64,000 nt of DNA from Rapana venosa (lineage: Eukaryota; Mollusca; Gastropoda; Neogastropoda; Muricidae): NCBI GenBank assembly GCA_028751875.1, contig CM054151.1, positions 45,683,799 through 45,747,798 on the forward strand. The letters run 5' to 3'. This document shows positions 33,971 through 46,885 of this stretch, in pieces. The position numbers were made by a program, and so were the translations under genes. The notes below the pieces were generated by a model, which was given only the letters and a program-made list of their open reading frames with translations, ran no database searches and was not told the DNA's origin. Position 1 is the first letter of the stretch. Every line of letters begins with the position of its first letter.

Positions 33971-35499
33971 AACCCCACACCCCTGACCCACTTCCTGAGT
34001 AGAAATGCCAGGGGCCCCTGCGACAAAAAAAAAACCAACATGTCCCACTTTTTTGCAATTTCGGGTGCCAGGTTTTTTCCTTTCTTTTCTTTTCCCTCCC
34101 CCTTGTTTCCTCCCCCGGGGTTTCCCTTTTGTTTTTGTTACCATTTTCTTTTTTATGGTTTTCCTTCTTTTTTTATGTTTCTGTTTTTTAAAAAAAAAGC
34201 TTAAAAGAAAAGGATTCTCTTTTATGCTTAAGTTAATGCGTTGGGCCTGATTTTCCCAAGCATTTAAACCCGCAGGCGATTTTTTTTTTTTTTAAAGTGG
34301 GGGCTTCACATCCCTCTTTTCATTGGGCCCAAAAAAAAACCCCAACCAAAAAAAAACAAACAATAAACAAAAAACCCCCTGAACCCCAAATTTTTTTTGC
34401 TTGGGGGGGGGGAGGGGGTGTCTGTTTTCCTTTTTTTAACATGAAAAAACCCTTTCTCTTTATCTTACCTACTGCCCTTAAACAAGGGACTGCCCCAGTG
34501 TGAATCCCTGCCTGTGTTCTTTTTGAATTCAGCTGAGTGGACAATGGGCCGGGGTTTATTTTTGCTTAACACAGTGCGATTAAATTTTATGCTCAAAACC
34601 ACACACACATACCCCATACTCTCTCTCTCTCCTCTCGCTCTCCTCCCCTTTTCCTCTTTTTTTTTCTTTCCTGGTATGATTGACTGAAAAACTAAATGGG
34701 TTGACTGTATCCCATAAAAAAGTAATTAATTTTATTTTTGGTTTTAAATATCGTGTGCAATTATTTTAGATATTTTTTCCCATGTGTTTTGCGTATAGCT
34801 TCTTTTTTTTTTTTGAAGGCCCGGGTGAAAAGAATCCAAAAAATAAAAAAATTTCGAGTTTGAGTTCGATTTTCTGTGTGTGTGTGGGGCCCTTTGTGTG
34901 CGTGCGTGTGTGTGTGTGTGGTGGGGTTGTGTGTGTTTTGTGTGTGGGGTGTGTGTGTGTGGGGGGTGTGTGTTTGTGTGTGTGGGGGTTGTGACTTTTC
35001 TATATGATGAGATATCCCCGTTTCTCATCAGATATACCCAATCTAAATTCCCAGTCTCCCCATGGCTATAAAATCACTTTTACGAACATGCATGTGCATT
35101 CTGCTTTTTTTTTTTCCACTTTTTTCCATCTTTTTTTAAACCTTTGGTAGTTTGGGGGGATTGTTTGTGTAATTTTGGGTTAACCCTGCAATACAGCTTT
35201 AAAAACCCTCCAAAACCCTTTCAGAGTTTATTTTAAATCACTAAAGGGTCTTAAAAGAAAAAAAATATTTTCATCAAATTTTTTAAAGAAATATAAAAAA
35301 ACCCTTCAGCATGTAAGTGCCCCAGGCCTTTATCAGGATTTGAATAACCTTTAAATTGTCGGGATTAAAATTAAAACGGGAAAATAAATTTTGACAAAAA
35401 AAAGCTAATTTTAATATGAAAGTGCTGTCGTGATGGGTATTCATTAGTAAAAGCATAGGGGCGGGTTTCTTTTGTGTTTTTAAAGAAAAGGAAAAGGTC
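33971..35499. other. Poor-quality sequence, no gene seen
   Basis: Homopolymer-rich DNA with a GT/GGGTGTG tract at 34875-34990. No interpretable ORF or family. Confidence 0.4.
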
Positions 35500-35791
35500 C
35501 CCCAAAACCCCTATGGTTTTCGTAGGGGGGTGAGGCATCTGGACCCCAGCTTCTCTGGGCACCAGAAATATGGGGGGCGCACCCATTCCTCCCCCTTTGC
35601 TGTTTTTAAAACCTTCCCGGGCCCCAAAAACGGGGCCGGTTCCCATTTACAGAGGGTGAACTGGGGGCGGGAACTAAAGCTAAGGCATGAAAAAGGTCCC
35701 CCCTTTCCAAAGTGGAAAACCCGGGAAAAAGGCTGCTTGATAAACGGGTTTGAAAGCGCGTGCCCCTGCCCAATTTGGCAACCCCATCTCC
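35500..35791 (-). mobile_element. SINE family A, copy 5 (poor-quality sequence)
   Basis: The complement retains the order of family A: GGGGTTGCCAAATTGG head remnant, a GCCCGGGAAGG body block, CCCCAGTTCACCCTCTGTAA, and AGAGAAGCTGGGGTCCAGAT near the 3' end. Individual positions are unreliable. Confidence 0.6.
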
Positions 35792-36748
35792 TGTTTGTTG
35801 AAAAAAATTTTTTTTTTTGAATATTCACACAAAACTAATTTTAAAGGTAGTAGTGAGAATTAAGTAAACATTTTAAAAGCAGATGACATGCGGGTGTGTG
35901 TTTTGTAAAAAGTCTTTTTGGGGGCCAAAATTTTCTTAGGGGAGGGGTATCTAAAGTAATGCACCTGTTTAAAAATAAAAACCCAACCCAAAAGCGGGTT
36001 CGATCCCCGTTTGAAGCTGAACCTTTCCACCGTCTACTAGCTGTATAGGTGCATCTGTGGGAAGGGGGGTCTTCCCAAAGGCTGGGTTTTTCTACCAAGG
36101 CACTAAGGGGGAAAAGGAAAAATTTTAGCTGTGCAGGGAAATTTTGGGATTTTGTTCTCCCATCAATTTTAAAAATCACTTTAGCTGTTTTTCCCCTTTC
36201 CCCCGCATCAGGTATTAAAAACGGAGGGAGAAAAAGCTACCCCCGACAACGCATGATGGTCAAAAGAAAGAGATGCCTGAAAAAAACAAGCCAAAAACAG
36301 ACCCAAAGGGTTAAAAAAGGATTATTAGGAAAAAGAGAGCTAGAGAGAGGGGAATCAACAACAGAGAGAGAGAGAGAGAGAGGGGAGAGGAGAGGGAGAG
36401 AGAGAGAGAGAAAAGAAGAGAGAGGGGGGAAGAGAGGGAGAGGGGGCAAAAATTTTTTTATTTCGAGGAAAAAAGAATAAGCCATCCCGTTCCCCCCCTT
36501 AAAAAAGGGGTTTATTAGATAGAGAAAGACAGACAAACAGGTTTTTTAAAAAAGGGGTCAATTCAATAAACCCGCAAGGGGGAAGTGACTATTTGATGTT
36601 TTTGAAAAACAACCAAACTAAAAAAAAAACAGAAAACCCAAATTCCCAAAATAACTTTTTTTTAAAAAAGGGAAAGAAGTTAACCCATAGTTTCAAATTT
36701 TGGGCCCAAAACATAGTATTTTTTTTTAACAAGCCAGACACACATAAA
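35792..36748. other. Poor-quality sequence with tRNA-like B box and GA tract
   Basis: GCGGGTTCGATCCCCGTTT at 35993-36012 is a good tRNA-type B box, preceded about 45 bases upstream by an A-box-like GGTATCTAAAGTAATGCACC, so a SINE head is likely. A GA tract lies at 36360-36450. Confidence 0.45.
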
Positions 36749-37036
36749 GGGACGGGATAGCTCAATGGTCGGAGCACCCCGCTTTTCCCCCAGCCAAGTT
36801 AAGAGCGCCCTGTGGTTAACCCCTTGGATGGGGGACCTTTCGCGCCTTGGGTTCAGTTTTCAGTTCCCCCAGTTCACCCAGTGTAAAAGGGTACCTGCCC
36901 CCCTTTTTGGGGCAGGAAGGGAAAGCAGCCCAGGGAAGGAGATGGGCCCGCCCTCAATAAGCGGCCCCCAGAGAAGTGAGGTCCCCGGGCGCCCCCGCTC
37001 CCCTACGACCTTAAAAGGTTTTTGGGGCTCCTTTTT
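36749..37036 (+). mobile_element. SINE family A, copy 6
   Basis: Head GGGACGGGATAGCTCAATGG and TCGGAGCACC are intact; the 5S-like part is reduced (AAGTTAAGAGCGCCCTGTGG, CTTGGATGGGGGACC). Body CCCCCAGTTCACCCAGTGTA and AGAGAAGTGAGGTCCC. Lies in the poor-quality section. Confidence 0.75.
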
Positions 37037-39959
37037 AGACACACAAAACTTTTGCTAAACAGTAATGCCACTTGCCCCTTTTTTTTATCTTCTTTTTTGT
37101 GCTGGTGGCTTTCCCCCTCAACCTAACAAATAGAGGGTGTGGGGGTTTTTTCGCCTGTGTGTTAACAGAGGGGGTTTGGGGGGTTTAAAATGTCATCTGG
37201 GCCCCACACAAATGAACTTCAGTGTAAAACTGCAACAGAACACCTTCCAAAGCCCGGGGAATTTTAGCTCATGGCAGACAAAACAACAGGGGGTTAAAAA
37301 ATAGCCAGTCTCATTATCGGGTTTTTTTTGGTTTTTTGGGTTTTTGGGTTTGGGTTTTTTAGCTGGTTGATGTTTGGGGGTTTTATTTAAAAGGGTTTGG
37401 GGGGTTTTGTGCTGTGTGAAAGCGTCATGTTTGTGTGCATTTTATGTGGTTTTCTATATGTTTTGTGTTGCTTGTGTGTTGCATGTGTGTGTTGTGTGTG
37501 TGTGTGTTTTGTTGCTTTTTTTTCTGGGGTTTCCCTCCATAAAGTTGTATTTTAGTGGGAGTTCTGTGGCTGTATGCTTTTACTGATAGTAAACCTACAC
37601 ATTTTCCATAAAGTATTTTAAGTTGGGGGGGGAAAAAAATTGAAAAACAAACTCCTCTCACTACAAACCTTTCCCTTCCAGCCCAAACCCTGATTATCAA
37701 AGGTGGGCGAAGCTTTTGTCAGTTCTTTTATGCAAACCAAAAATCAGAGTCCCAACCCGCCAAAGGCTTTTTACTGGATACACCAAATTGTGTTTTTTTA
37801 GGGATCTAGCACATAAAAAACAAGTTGAGTTTCTCGTATTTTTTACAATTTTAAAATGTCCCCCCAAACAAGGGGGGTTTTTTTTTTTTTCCAATTAAAA
37901 GGCAAAAAAACGCTGCTGCCTGAACGTTCAAAAACCCATAACAAAAAGAAAACTGGGCCCCGGGATTCATTTTTCTTCCACCAGACTTTCAGAAATATTT
38001 TCTTTTTTAAAGAAAAAAAGTTTGCTGATTTTTTTTTTTACTCCCTTTCCAAAATTTCATCTGTTAGAGGTGACACTTGATTTTAATTTCCAGGGATCTT
38101 TCAATTATGATTTATTTACCCTGTATTAAACAACTACAGGGTGTCAGGTACCTGTGACAAAAACTGATACTTTCCCCTGTGTCCTCGGAAATTTACCTTT
38201 TGTTCATTGCTTTCTCTTTTTTGACCCTTCCCCTTTTTTTTTTTTTGTTTTTTGGGTTTTCTAAAAGTGGGAAAAATTTAAAATCCCAAATATGAGGTTT
38301 CGAAGTTTTCCCCCGGGAAAAAAGGCAGCAAGTTTAAAACTGATATTTTGATTATCCCCTTTTCCTTGGTTTTTAAAAAAGGGGTTGGGTTTTGGTTTTT
38401 GAAATAACTAGTGTCCTTGTTTGAAAGGGATTGATTTGTTTTTGAAAAAAATTTTTGTCCTTGTTTGGGAAAAGGGGTTGATTTGTTGTGAAATAATGAT
38501 TTTCCCTTTTTTGAAATGGATTTATTTGTTGGAAAAATTTATTTTTCCCTTTTTTGAAAAGGGGTTTTTTTGTTGTAAAAAATTTTTGTCCTTGTTTGAA
38601 AGGGGGTTGATTTTTTCTGTGACAAAAGTATGTTTTTTTTTTTCACTTTCCCAAAAAACCTGGTTTTGTGTGTTTGATGGGGAAATTACACTAAAAAACT
38701 ATTAGCTTGTTGCTGCCCCAAAAGGTTTGTGTTTCACTTTTGGTTTTTTTCCCCCTTTTCTGAATAAGCAAAAAGTTTAAAAAAAGTGTAACATTAACAA
38801 AACCGTAAATTCAACTTTAAATTTTTATGTCATTTTTTCCCTTTCGCCCTGAAAAACTTAGCCAGGGCCCTTGGGATGCCCTTTTTTTTCCCCCACCCCT
38901 TATTGAAATTCCCCCCGCCTCGGGGCTTTTTGCACTGCATCAAACCTTTTCCCGTGCTCCTACACCGGGTATCCTTCCATCCAAACCACGCCATGTTTTA
39001 TTTCAGGGGCAAAGTTTACACACAATCTATCAATAAAGCAAGGGTGCCCAAAAGGGGGTTTCCAACCCGAGGGGGCCCCCGCACTGCTGCGGGTTACTTC
39101 AGTGGAGTTTTCCCAGGCACCTGTTGGGAAAAACACCCGCCCCCCCCCTAAATGGAAAACCTTTTCGTTGATGATATTGAAAAGTCCAGGAGCCCAAATT
39201 CCTCCTTTCCCCAGACTCACTTTGGGTTTAATGCTTGGGAGATTAAGGGGGGGAAGGGGGGGGGTTTTAAAAAAAAAGGGGGGGAGGGGGGGGGAGGTTT
39301 CGAGGGTAAAATGAATATTCTTTTTTGTCTTCTCTTTCCTAAAAACTAAAAAAACACTGTTTTTTCTCCCTCTTTTTTTTTTTTTACCCAGTCTTCCCCT
39401 TGGGCCCAAGTTTGGGTGTTAAAAGACCATTTAGAAGAGCGGTTTTTGACTACTTTCATTTTTAAAGGTTTAGGGGTTTTGTGCTAGCTTTTTTTATTCT
39501 TTCTTTATTTTGCTAGCCTTTTTTGGGGGTTTTTTCTTGTTTATTTGTTAGGCTGTGCCATGGGTGGTTTTGTTTTGGGGTCTTCCCAACTGGTCTAATT
39601 TCTGTTTTGGGGGGCTCTTTTTGTATTGTTTTATATTTTCATTTCATTTATTTTATTCTTTAAATTCCCCAAAAACAGATTTAAAAACAGCAAAAAATGG
39701 GGATTTTACTGCAGAAATTTCAAAATGTTAAACAGAAAAACAGAAGCACCCATGAAAACGCAAACGAAAATTGACAACCCCCAGAAAATAAATAGCAAAT
39801 CCCGGGGAGAAAAAATTCAAAATTAAACCATTTTTGGGGGATTTTTTTCTGGGGGTTTACATCATGTCCCAGCCACCCCCCCGAAAAGTCTTTTTAGGAA
39901 TATAATCCGAGGGCCCCCTTTTCAAAAAACATGTAGAAAATTGTTGCGCACCGTTTAAA
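37037..39959. other. Poor-quality sequence, five-unit minisatellite inside
   Basis: At 38408-38632 five units of about 45 bp repeat TTGTCCTTGTTTGAAAGGG, TTGATTTGTT and GAAAAAATTTTT. Elsewhere there are homopolymer runs, a GT tract at 37420-37510 and a G-rich patch at 39240-39300. No gene recognised. Confidence 0.45.
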
Positions 39960-41354
39960 AACCATTTCCGTTTTTTTGGGGGAGGAGGCCATTGTTTGCT
40001 GGTGGGAAAAGGGTGACACCAGGTTTTGTTTTAATGCAGCCCCTGAAGCAGCTACACTTTACAATCAAGCTGTCTTTCCCCGTACAACAAGCCCCCAAAA
40101 AGTGAACAAAAGCCAGCCAGGGAAAGGGAAAAAAAATTTTTGTTTAATATACAGCTACTAAATTTAAATATCACCCTTTAGAAATGCAGCTTAAAAAACC
40201 CCCCCTGTTTCACACAAAGAAACAAAAACACAAAAAAAACCCAAAATTGAACAGCCATTCACCGTTATTTAAAAAAAAAAAATGACCCAAAACCCTTGGG
40301 TTTATTTCATGTTGGTTTCCCAGGCCCCATAACACCATTAAAAAAATTATGTACAAAACATTTTTCAAAAACCCCCCACCCCCCCCCCACCCTTCCACCC
40401 CCACCCCCCCCCCCCCAAAAAAAACCCCGGAAAAAACGGGCATTTATAAACCCCTACTCAAACAAATCCCTTTAAACATCCTAAAAGGGACTCATCAACG
40501 GTAAACATCAAACGGGGCAGTCTGAAGCCCAAATTTCCCAGTCATCAAGGGGCAACTAGAAAACTGAAAACCCCTTACAGCAAAAAGGAAGAGGCCCCGA
40601 ACCCCCACTTTCTGCACGCTGTGTTTCCCCCTCAAACTTCCAGCTTGCAAAGTAGTATGGGAATGTTGTTTAAGGACCCTCCACCCCTGAAGTGTACCTT
40701 TGTCACCCAGGGTTACTAATTCCCCCAAAGCCCTTTAAATTTTTTGAGCAAATTAAAAGTTTTTTCCTTTCCCAAAATCTCCTTTATGGGCCCGGGGTTT
40801 TGTGCCTCTGTAATTTTCTCATCTAGGAGCAACAAGAAAAAGTGTTTTCAATTATTGTTTTTAGAAAAATTTCTGGCGTTTTATCTAAACACAATTTTTG
40901 AAAATTTTTTTAAATTTGTTATTTGAATAATATAAAAAATTTTTTTTTAAGAGGGGAAAGGGGGAAAAATGTTCTATAAAAAAGTCTTTTTTTTTATGTC
41001 CATGTGGGAAAAATGTTCTGTTTGCTTTTAGGAGTGGTCCCCCTTTACAAACCTTATTTTCTAGGAGCAATTTCTTCATTTTACTATTTTTTGTTGAGTG
41101 GGGGTGTTTATGTGTGATGGTGTGTTTGTTGGGTTTTGTGTGTGTGGTGTGGTGTGTGTGTGTGTGTTTGTGTGGGGTGTTGTGTGTTTGTGTGTGTGTT
41201 TTGGGGTGTGTGTGTTTTGTGTTTTGGGGTGGTACCAAAAAAACAAACAGCCCTGCAAAAACACCCCTGGGCCAAACAAACAGCCCGCCTTACCAAAAAA
41301 GCAAAAATTTATAACCCAAAAAAAACAGCCAACCAAACAACAACCATCCCTAAA

Positions 41355-41900
41355 AATAAAAAATAATTTTATGGAATTTATATAAACGCTGAAACTTTTA
41401 AAAAACAAACAAATTTAAAGGGGCTTGGGATTCAAACTTTTCGGATTTAAAATCCCCCCTTAAAAAAAATGAAAAACAGATTTTTAAAAACCATGCGCCC
41501 CGCATGCAAAGCCCCACCAACCCCAAACCCCAAAAACACACACAAAACACAACCCCCAACACACAACAACCACACACACACCCCAAAACACCACACACAC
41601 AAAACTCCCCAACCAAAAACTTAGAAGGTGAAAGAGCTGTTGAAAATTAGGGACAATTTTGGGGGGAAAGGCTCAGGTAGGAAAATAAGGGGTGTTTTAG
41701 GCTGGATTTGAAGGTATCAAGTGAAGGCTTTTGGCGAAGTGAAAGAGGAAGGTCATTCCAGGTGGATGGACCAGAAACAGAGAAGGAGCGACGGCTAACA
41801 GTGGTTTGTTTGAATCTGGGTGTTCGAAAGCACAAAGTATCTGCGGCTGAACGAAGGGAACGGGATGGAGTGTACAGATGAAGACAGTTACAGAGATAAG
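41355..41900 (-). mobile_element. LINE (CR1/L2-like) 3' end, copy 3
   Basis: The minus strand encodes CNCLHLYTPSRSLRSAADTL, then SRRSFSVSGPSTWNDLPLSL and LDTFKSSLK, as in the copies at 22.4-23.4 kb. The 3' UTR (GCGTTTATATAAATTCCATA) is distorted by poor consensus. It is inserted within the CAAACAAACAG array, with array sequence on both sides. Confidence 0.8.
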
Positions 41901-41904
41901 GGGG

Positions 41905-42560
41905 TGCAAACCAAACAAACAGCCATACCAAACAAACAGCCATGCCAAACAAACAAACAGCCATACCAAACAAACAAACAGCCATGCCAAACAAACAGCC
42001 ATACCGAACAAACAAACAGCCATGCCAAACAAACAGCCATACCAAACAAATAAACAGCCATACCAAACAAACAGCCATGCCAAACAAACAAACAGCCATA
42101 CCAAACAATCAAACAGCCTTGCCAAACAAACAAACAGCCATACCAAACAAACAAACAGCCATGCCAAACAAACAGCCATACCAAACAAACAAACAACCAT
42201 ACCAAACAAACAGCCATACAAAAAAACAGCCATATCAAACAAACAGCCATACCAAACAAACAGTAATACCAAACAAACAGTAATGCCAAACAAACAGTAA
42301 TACCAAACAAACAGCCATACCAAACAGTAATACCAAACAAACAGCCATACCAAACAGTGATACTAAACAAATAGCCATACTTAACAAACAGCCATACCAA
42401 ACAAACAGCCATACCAAACAGACACACCAAACAAACAGCCATACCAAACAGTAATACCAAACAAACAGTCATATCAAACAAACAGTTACATTAAACAGCC
42501 ATACCAAACAAACACCCATACCAAACAAACAGCCATACCAAACAAACAACTAGACCAAAG
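41905..42560. repeat. 17-bp minisatellite CAAACAAACAGCCATAC
   Basis: About 38 units of a 13-21 bp motif (CCATACCAAACAAACAG, with CCATGCC, AGTAATACC and doubled CAAA variants). The left duplicate has only about five units (27797-27870). Frames in both directions are open because the motif has few stops. Confidence 0.95.
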
Positions 42561-42629
42561 AAAGAAAGAAACAGCAAAAAAGACAGCCCTTCATGTCCCT
42601 TCCCTTGTGGCAAACTGCCTGAATTGCAA

Positions 42630-42754
42630 CACTACACACAGATACACACACATACACACACATACACACAATTACACACACATACACACACATACACCTC
42701 CCCCCCCACACACACACACACATACACACACATACAAACATACACACACACACA

Positions 42755-42833
<79 letters not shown>

Positions 42834-42984
42834 ACTACAGTTCTCTGCTCTTACCGACCTCACCCACAAACGGGAGATGATTAGGATTGCCCTCCCCCCA
42901 CCTTCCCTTCCCTATGTGTAATATATATTTAGGCTGGGTGGGTGGGTGGAGGGGGTGGGGGTGTAGGATGGATGGAATGGTGTA

Positions 42985-43022
<38 letters not shown>

Positions 43023-43147
43023 ATGTGTGTGTGTGTCTGTGTTTGTCACGTTTGTGTGTGTATACATATGTGTGCAATAAGGACGGACTGTGTTTGTGTG
43101 TATCTCTGTGTATGTGCATGTGTGGGTTTGCGCACACATGTGTGTGC

Positions 43148-43222
<75 letters not shown>

Positions 43223-43223
43223 T

Positions 43224-43298
<75 letters not shown>
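42630..43298. repeat. CA, TG and TA tracts
   Basis: CA at 42635-42828 with ATACA interruptions, TG at 42985-43040, and TA at 43150-43298 interrupted once at 43217-43227. A short unique piece (42835-42985) matches 28000-28135. Confidence 0.95.
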
Positions 43299-43790
<492 letters not shown>

Positions 43791-44108
43791 TGCTCACGTG
43801 TGTGCGCACACGAACGCACATGCTCGAGCACGCACGCATGCCAGAATGCGTGCATGCGTGCGTGCCTGCCTGCATATCCCCCATTGGGACTAAGTTCACT
43901 AGTGGGGCAATGAGACAAAGAGCAGGACGTGGGTAGGTAGGATAGTCTGGATAGGAGACTAATTGGCAGAATTTGCATCCACAGGCAATTATCAAGGATG
44001 AGCCATAATGAGCGTTGAGTGGGGCAAACCCTCAGGGACACAGGCAGTCTGAGTGGAGAGCTGGGAGCAACAGTGTCGGGGTGACCATCGCTAAATAAAG
44101 TTGCACGT

Positions 44109-44512
44109 TGTGGATCGATGGTCTAGAGGTGACGCTCTTGCCTTGAAAGCGAACAGTCTGGATCGGAAGTGTTGCGGCGATTTGATGCCCGTTTTGGCCC
44201 AAGACTCTTCCCACCCCTCGCCCCCACCCATCTGTTAGATCATGAGTGGTGGTGTGGGAGCTAGTCTTTTGGATGAGATGATAAACCGACGTCCTAAGTG
44301 CTACACATAATCATTTAGCACCAGTAGAAGAACCCACGGTAACAAGAGAGTTGTCCCTGGCAAAAGGGAAACAAATGCAGTTGCAGACAGGAAAAGAAAA
44401 ACATGGGTGGTGCTGCTCATGTGGGATGCGCTCTCCCTGGGGAGAGCAGCCCGAATTCCACACAGAAAAATCTGCCAGGATTTAAAGTGGTATAAAATAA
44501 ACAAATTTAAAA
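44109..44512 (+). mobile_element. SINE family B, most complete copy
   Basis: A tRNA-like head starts at TGTGGATCGATGGTCTAGAG (A box region) and has a decayed B box near GTCTGGATCGGAAGT. The body follows: CCACCCATCTGTTAGATCAT, GAGTGGTGGTGTGGGAGCTA, GGATGAGATGATAAACCG, AAGAACCCACGGTAACAAGA, GTTGTCCCTGGCAAAAGGG, CTCTCCCTGGGGAGAGCAGC and the A-rich end AAATAAACAAAT. Confidence 0.8.
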
Positions 44513-44565
44513 AATGGCATAAAACGTTGCTGTTGTTCGACTTGGTGGGCGATTTATATTGACTG

Positions 44566-45065
44566 NNNNNNNNNNNNNNNNNNNNNNNNNNNNNNNNNNN
44601 NNNNNNNNNNNNNNNNNNNNNNNNNNNNNNNNNNNNNNNNNNNNNNNNNNNNNNNNNNNNNNNNNNNNNNNNNNNNNNNNNNNNNNNNNNNNNNNNNNNN
44701 NNNNNNNNNNNNNNNNNNNNNNNNNNNNNNNNNNNNNNNNNNNNNNNNNNNNNNNNNNNNNNNNNNNNNNNNNNNNNNNNNNNNNNNNNNNNNNNNNNNN
44801 NNNNNNNNNNNNNNNNNNNNNNNNNNNNNNNNNNNNNNNNNNNNNNNNNNNNNNNNNNNNNNNNNNNNNNNNNNNNNNNNNNNNNNNNNNNNNNNNNNNN
44901 NNNNNNNNNNNNNNNNNNNNNNNNNNNNNNNNNNNNNNNNNNNNNNNNNNNNNNNNNNNNNNNNNNNNNNNNNNNNNNNNNNNNNNNNNNNNNNNNNNNN
45001 NNNNNNNNNNNNNNNNNNNNNNNNNNNNNNNNNNNNNNNNNNNNNNNNNNNNNNNNNNNNNNNNN
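44566..45065. other. Assembly gap of exactly 500 N
   Basis: A run of 500 N, the same size as the gap at 25690, so both are fixed-size scaffold joins. Confidence 0.99.
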
Positions 45066-45110
45066 AGGTACCCATTTACAGCTGGGTGAACTGGGGGACT
45101 ATACTGAAAC
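45066..45110 (-). mobile_element. SINE family A fragment at gap edge, copy 8
   Basis: AGGTACCCATTTACAGCTGG, GTGAACTGGGGGAC and TATACTGAA match the middle of family A on the minus strand. The rest is lost in the gap. Confidence 0.75.
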
Positions 45111-45469
45111 CCTAACTAAGACAACTGTTGTCTGATGTGGCGGGGCGATAATAAGATTACCTCCCATGGGATCAAAGACCTGTGGCGTGGTCGTGTTGCT
45201 AAATCGGGAGACAGACACCAGCGAATTGTGCGAGCTCTGTTTCCTGGGGCGGTGGTTTTAACCTCTGTTTCTATACACGCAGCAAAACGTGAAAACTTAT
45301 ATAGTTCCCCTTTTTAATAGAGGCCACAACCCCACTGTCTGATCGTGTCATATACACGGGATGCTGGGCAGTGACGGGGGATGGGGCAGATTATAGATAT
45401 CCATCCTGTTACAAACTGGTGTTACGAGCAGGCTGACATGTTGTAGGTGAGGCAGTTGGTTGTGGTGCA
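45111..45469. other. Low-copy sequence, nothing recognised
   Basis: About 360 bp of balanced composition between the gap-edge SINE and the 27-bp minisatellite. No gene recognised. Confidence 0.4.
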
Positions 45470-46183
45470 TGTCAAACAGCCACTGGAACAGGTAAGGTAG
45501 CCACCTGAGGCACAGGGAAGAGACAGGCTGAGGTATAGGTGAGGTAGCAGGCTGAGGTACAGGTGAGGCAGCTACCTGATGTATAGGTGAGGCAGCCACC
45601 TGAGGTATAGGTGAAACAGCTACCTGAGGTATAGGTGAGGCAGCCACCTGAGGTATAGGTGAAACAGCTACCTGAGGTATAGGTGAGGCAGCCACCTGAG
45701 GTATAGACGAAGCAGCAGGCTAAGGTACAGGTGAGGCAGCCACCTGAGGTGCAGTGGAGGAATCGACAAGATGAGGTACAGAGGAGGAGAGGAGGTAGTT
45801 GGCTGAGGTACAGGGGAGAAGGTAGTTGGCTGAGGTACAGGGGAGAAGGTAGTTGGCTGAGGAACAGGTGAGGCAGCCACCTGAGGTACAGAGGAGAAGG
45901 CAGTTGGCTGAGGTACAGGGGAGAAGGTAGTTGGCTGAGGTACAGGGGAGAAGGTAGTTGGCTGAGGTACAGGGGAGAAGGTAGTTGGCTGAGGTACAGG
46001 GGAGAAGGTAGTTGGCTGAGGTACAGGGGAGAAGGTAGTTGGCTGAGGTACAGAGGAGAAGGTAGTTGGCTGAGGTACAGGTGAGGCAGCCACCTGAGGT
46101 ACAGAGGAGAAGGCAGTTGGCTGAGGTACAGAGAAGGAGGCAGTTGGCTGAGGTAAGACAACGTCAGCCTCTGGCTGTCTCAA
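45348..46183 (-). repeat. 27-bp minisatellite; Pro-rich repeat frame on minus strand
   Basis: About 25 units of 27 bp (core GAGGTACAGGGGAGAAGG then TAGTTGGCT; in the proximal half GAGGTATAGGTGAGGCAGCC) occupy 45470-46165. On the minus strand the unit is nine codons: VPQPTTFSP in the distal half, IPQVAASPI-type in the proximal half. The Pro-rich frame is open from a Met at 46183, shifts once near 45790, and reopens to a stop at 45348, about 275 codons in all. No signal peptide is seen. A second minus frame is also open for 229 codons (YLSQLPSPL repeats), so lack of stops in the unit may explain it. A Pro-rich repetitive protein exon remains possible. Confidence 0.85.
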
Positions 46184-46446
46184 CTATGCTGGTCAGTAAG
46201 TCCACTACGATATCTTCAGTTTAACGTCTATTCACATCAGTGTGGTAAGGTCATGTGACAGTGACAGTGCGAGCTGTGTTTCTTTGGGAGGTGGTTTGAA
46301 CCTCTCCGTTGATACACTTTGCCTACGCAGTGAAATAAAGCCTTCATGCAGCCTCTCTTCTGAGGCCACATCCTCGCTGTTCTGGTCGTGCTTTGTGGTT
46401 CAGGAGTTTAGAGCAAATCAAATATCACCACTCTGTTAGGCCTACA

Positions 46447-46885
46447 CTTCAATTGTTTAGCTAGAGTAAACGGACAATCAGAACGTGTAGCATCTATCAG
46501 ATAACCAAAATAAATCGACAATCTGAAGATGTTGCATCTGTCATATAACTAAAATAGATGGACAATATAAATGTGTAACATCTGTCATATAGCCAAAATA
46601 AATCGACAACCTGAACATGTTGCATCTGTCATATAACCAAAATAGATGGGCAATATGAATATGTAACATCTGTCCTATAGCCAAAATGAACGGACAAACC
46701 AAACGTTAACATCTGTCATATAACCAAAATAAATGCGCTAGCCAAAAATAACATATGTTACATAGCCAAAATAAACGAACAATTTGTACATTAAAACATA
46801 TGTCATCGACCCAAAAGAAATAGAAAATCCCAACATGAACATGCCATATAGCCAAACTAAAGTAACAATCCCTACATGTAACACC
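46447..46885. repeat. 44-bp minisatellite (first of two unrelated)
   Basis: About ten units of 44 bp with core CATCTGTCATATAACCAAAA then TAGATGGACAAT; spacing between successive CATCTG starts is 44, 44, 44 and 43 (46535, 46579, 46623, 46667, 46710). Units diverge towards the right end. Confidence 0.9.

Larger units (their letters stand above)
30340..41650. other. Region of apparently poor consensus quality
   Basis: Composition changes abruptly: runs of A, C, G and T of 4-12 bases dominate, and copies of known repeats are systematically distorted towards neighbouring homopolymers. For example, SINE B GGGAGAGCAGCCCGAATT appears as GGGGAGGCAGCCCGAATT with lengthened G runs, and the duplicated low-copy DNA at 40.0-41.0 kb has many more differences from 26.7-27.7 kb than the flanking pairs. 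This looks like unpolished long-read consensus. ORFs and fine motifs inside it should not be trusted. Confidence 0.7.

Noticed and set aside
35520..35830. Overlapping ORFs of 91-105 codons
   Set aside because: They lie on a distorted SINE family A copy.
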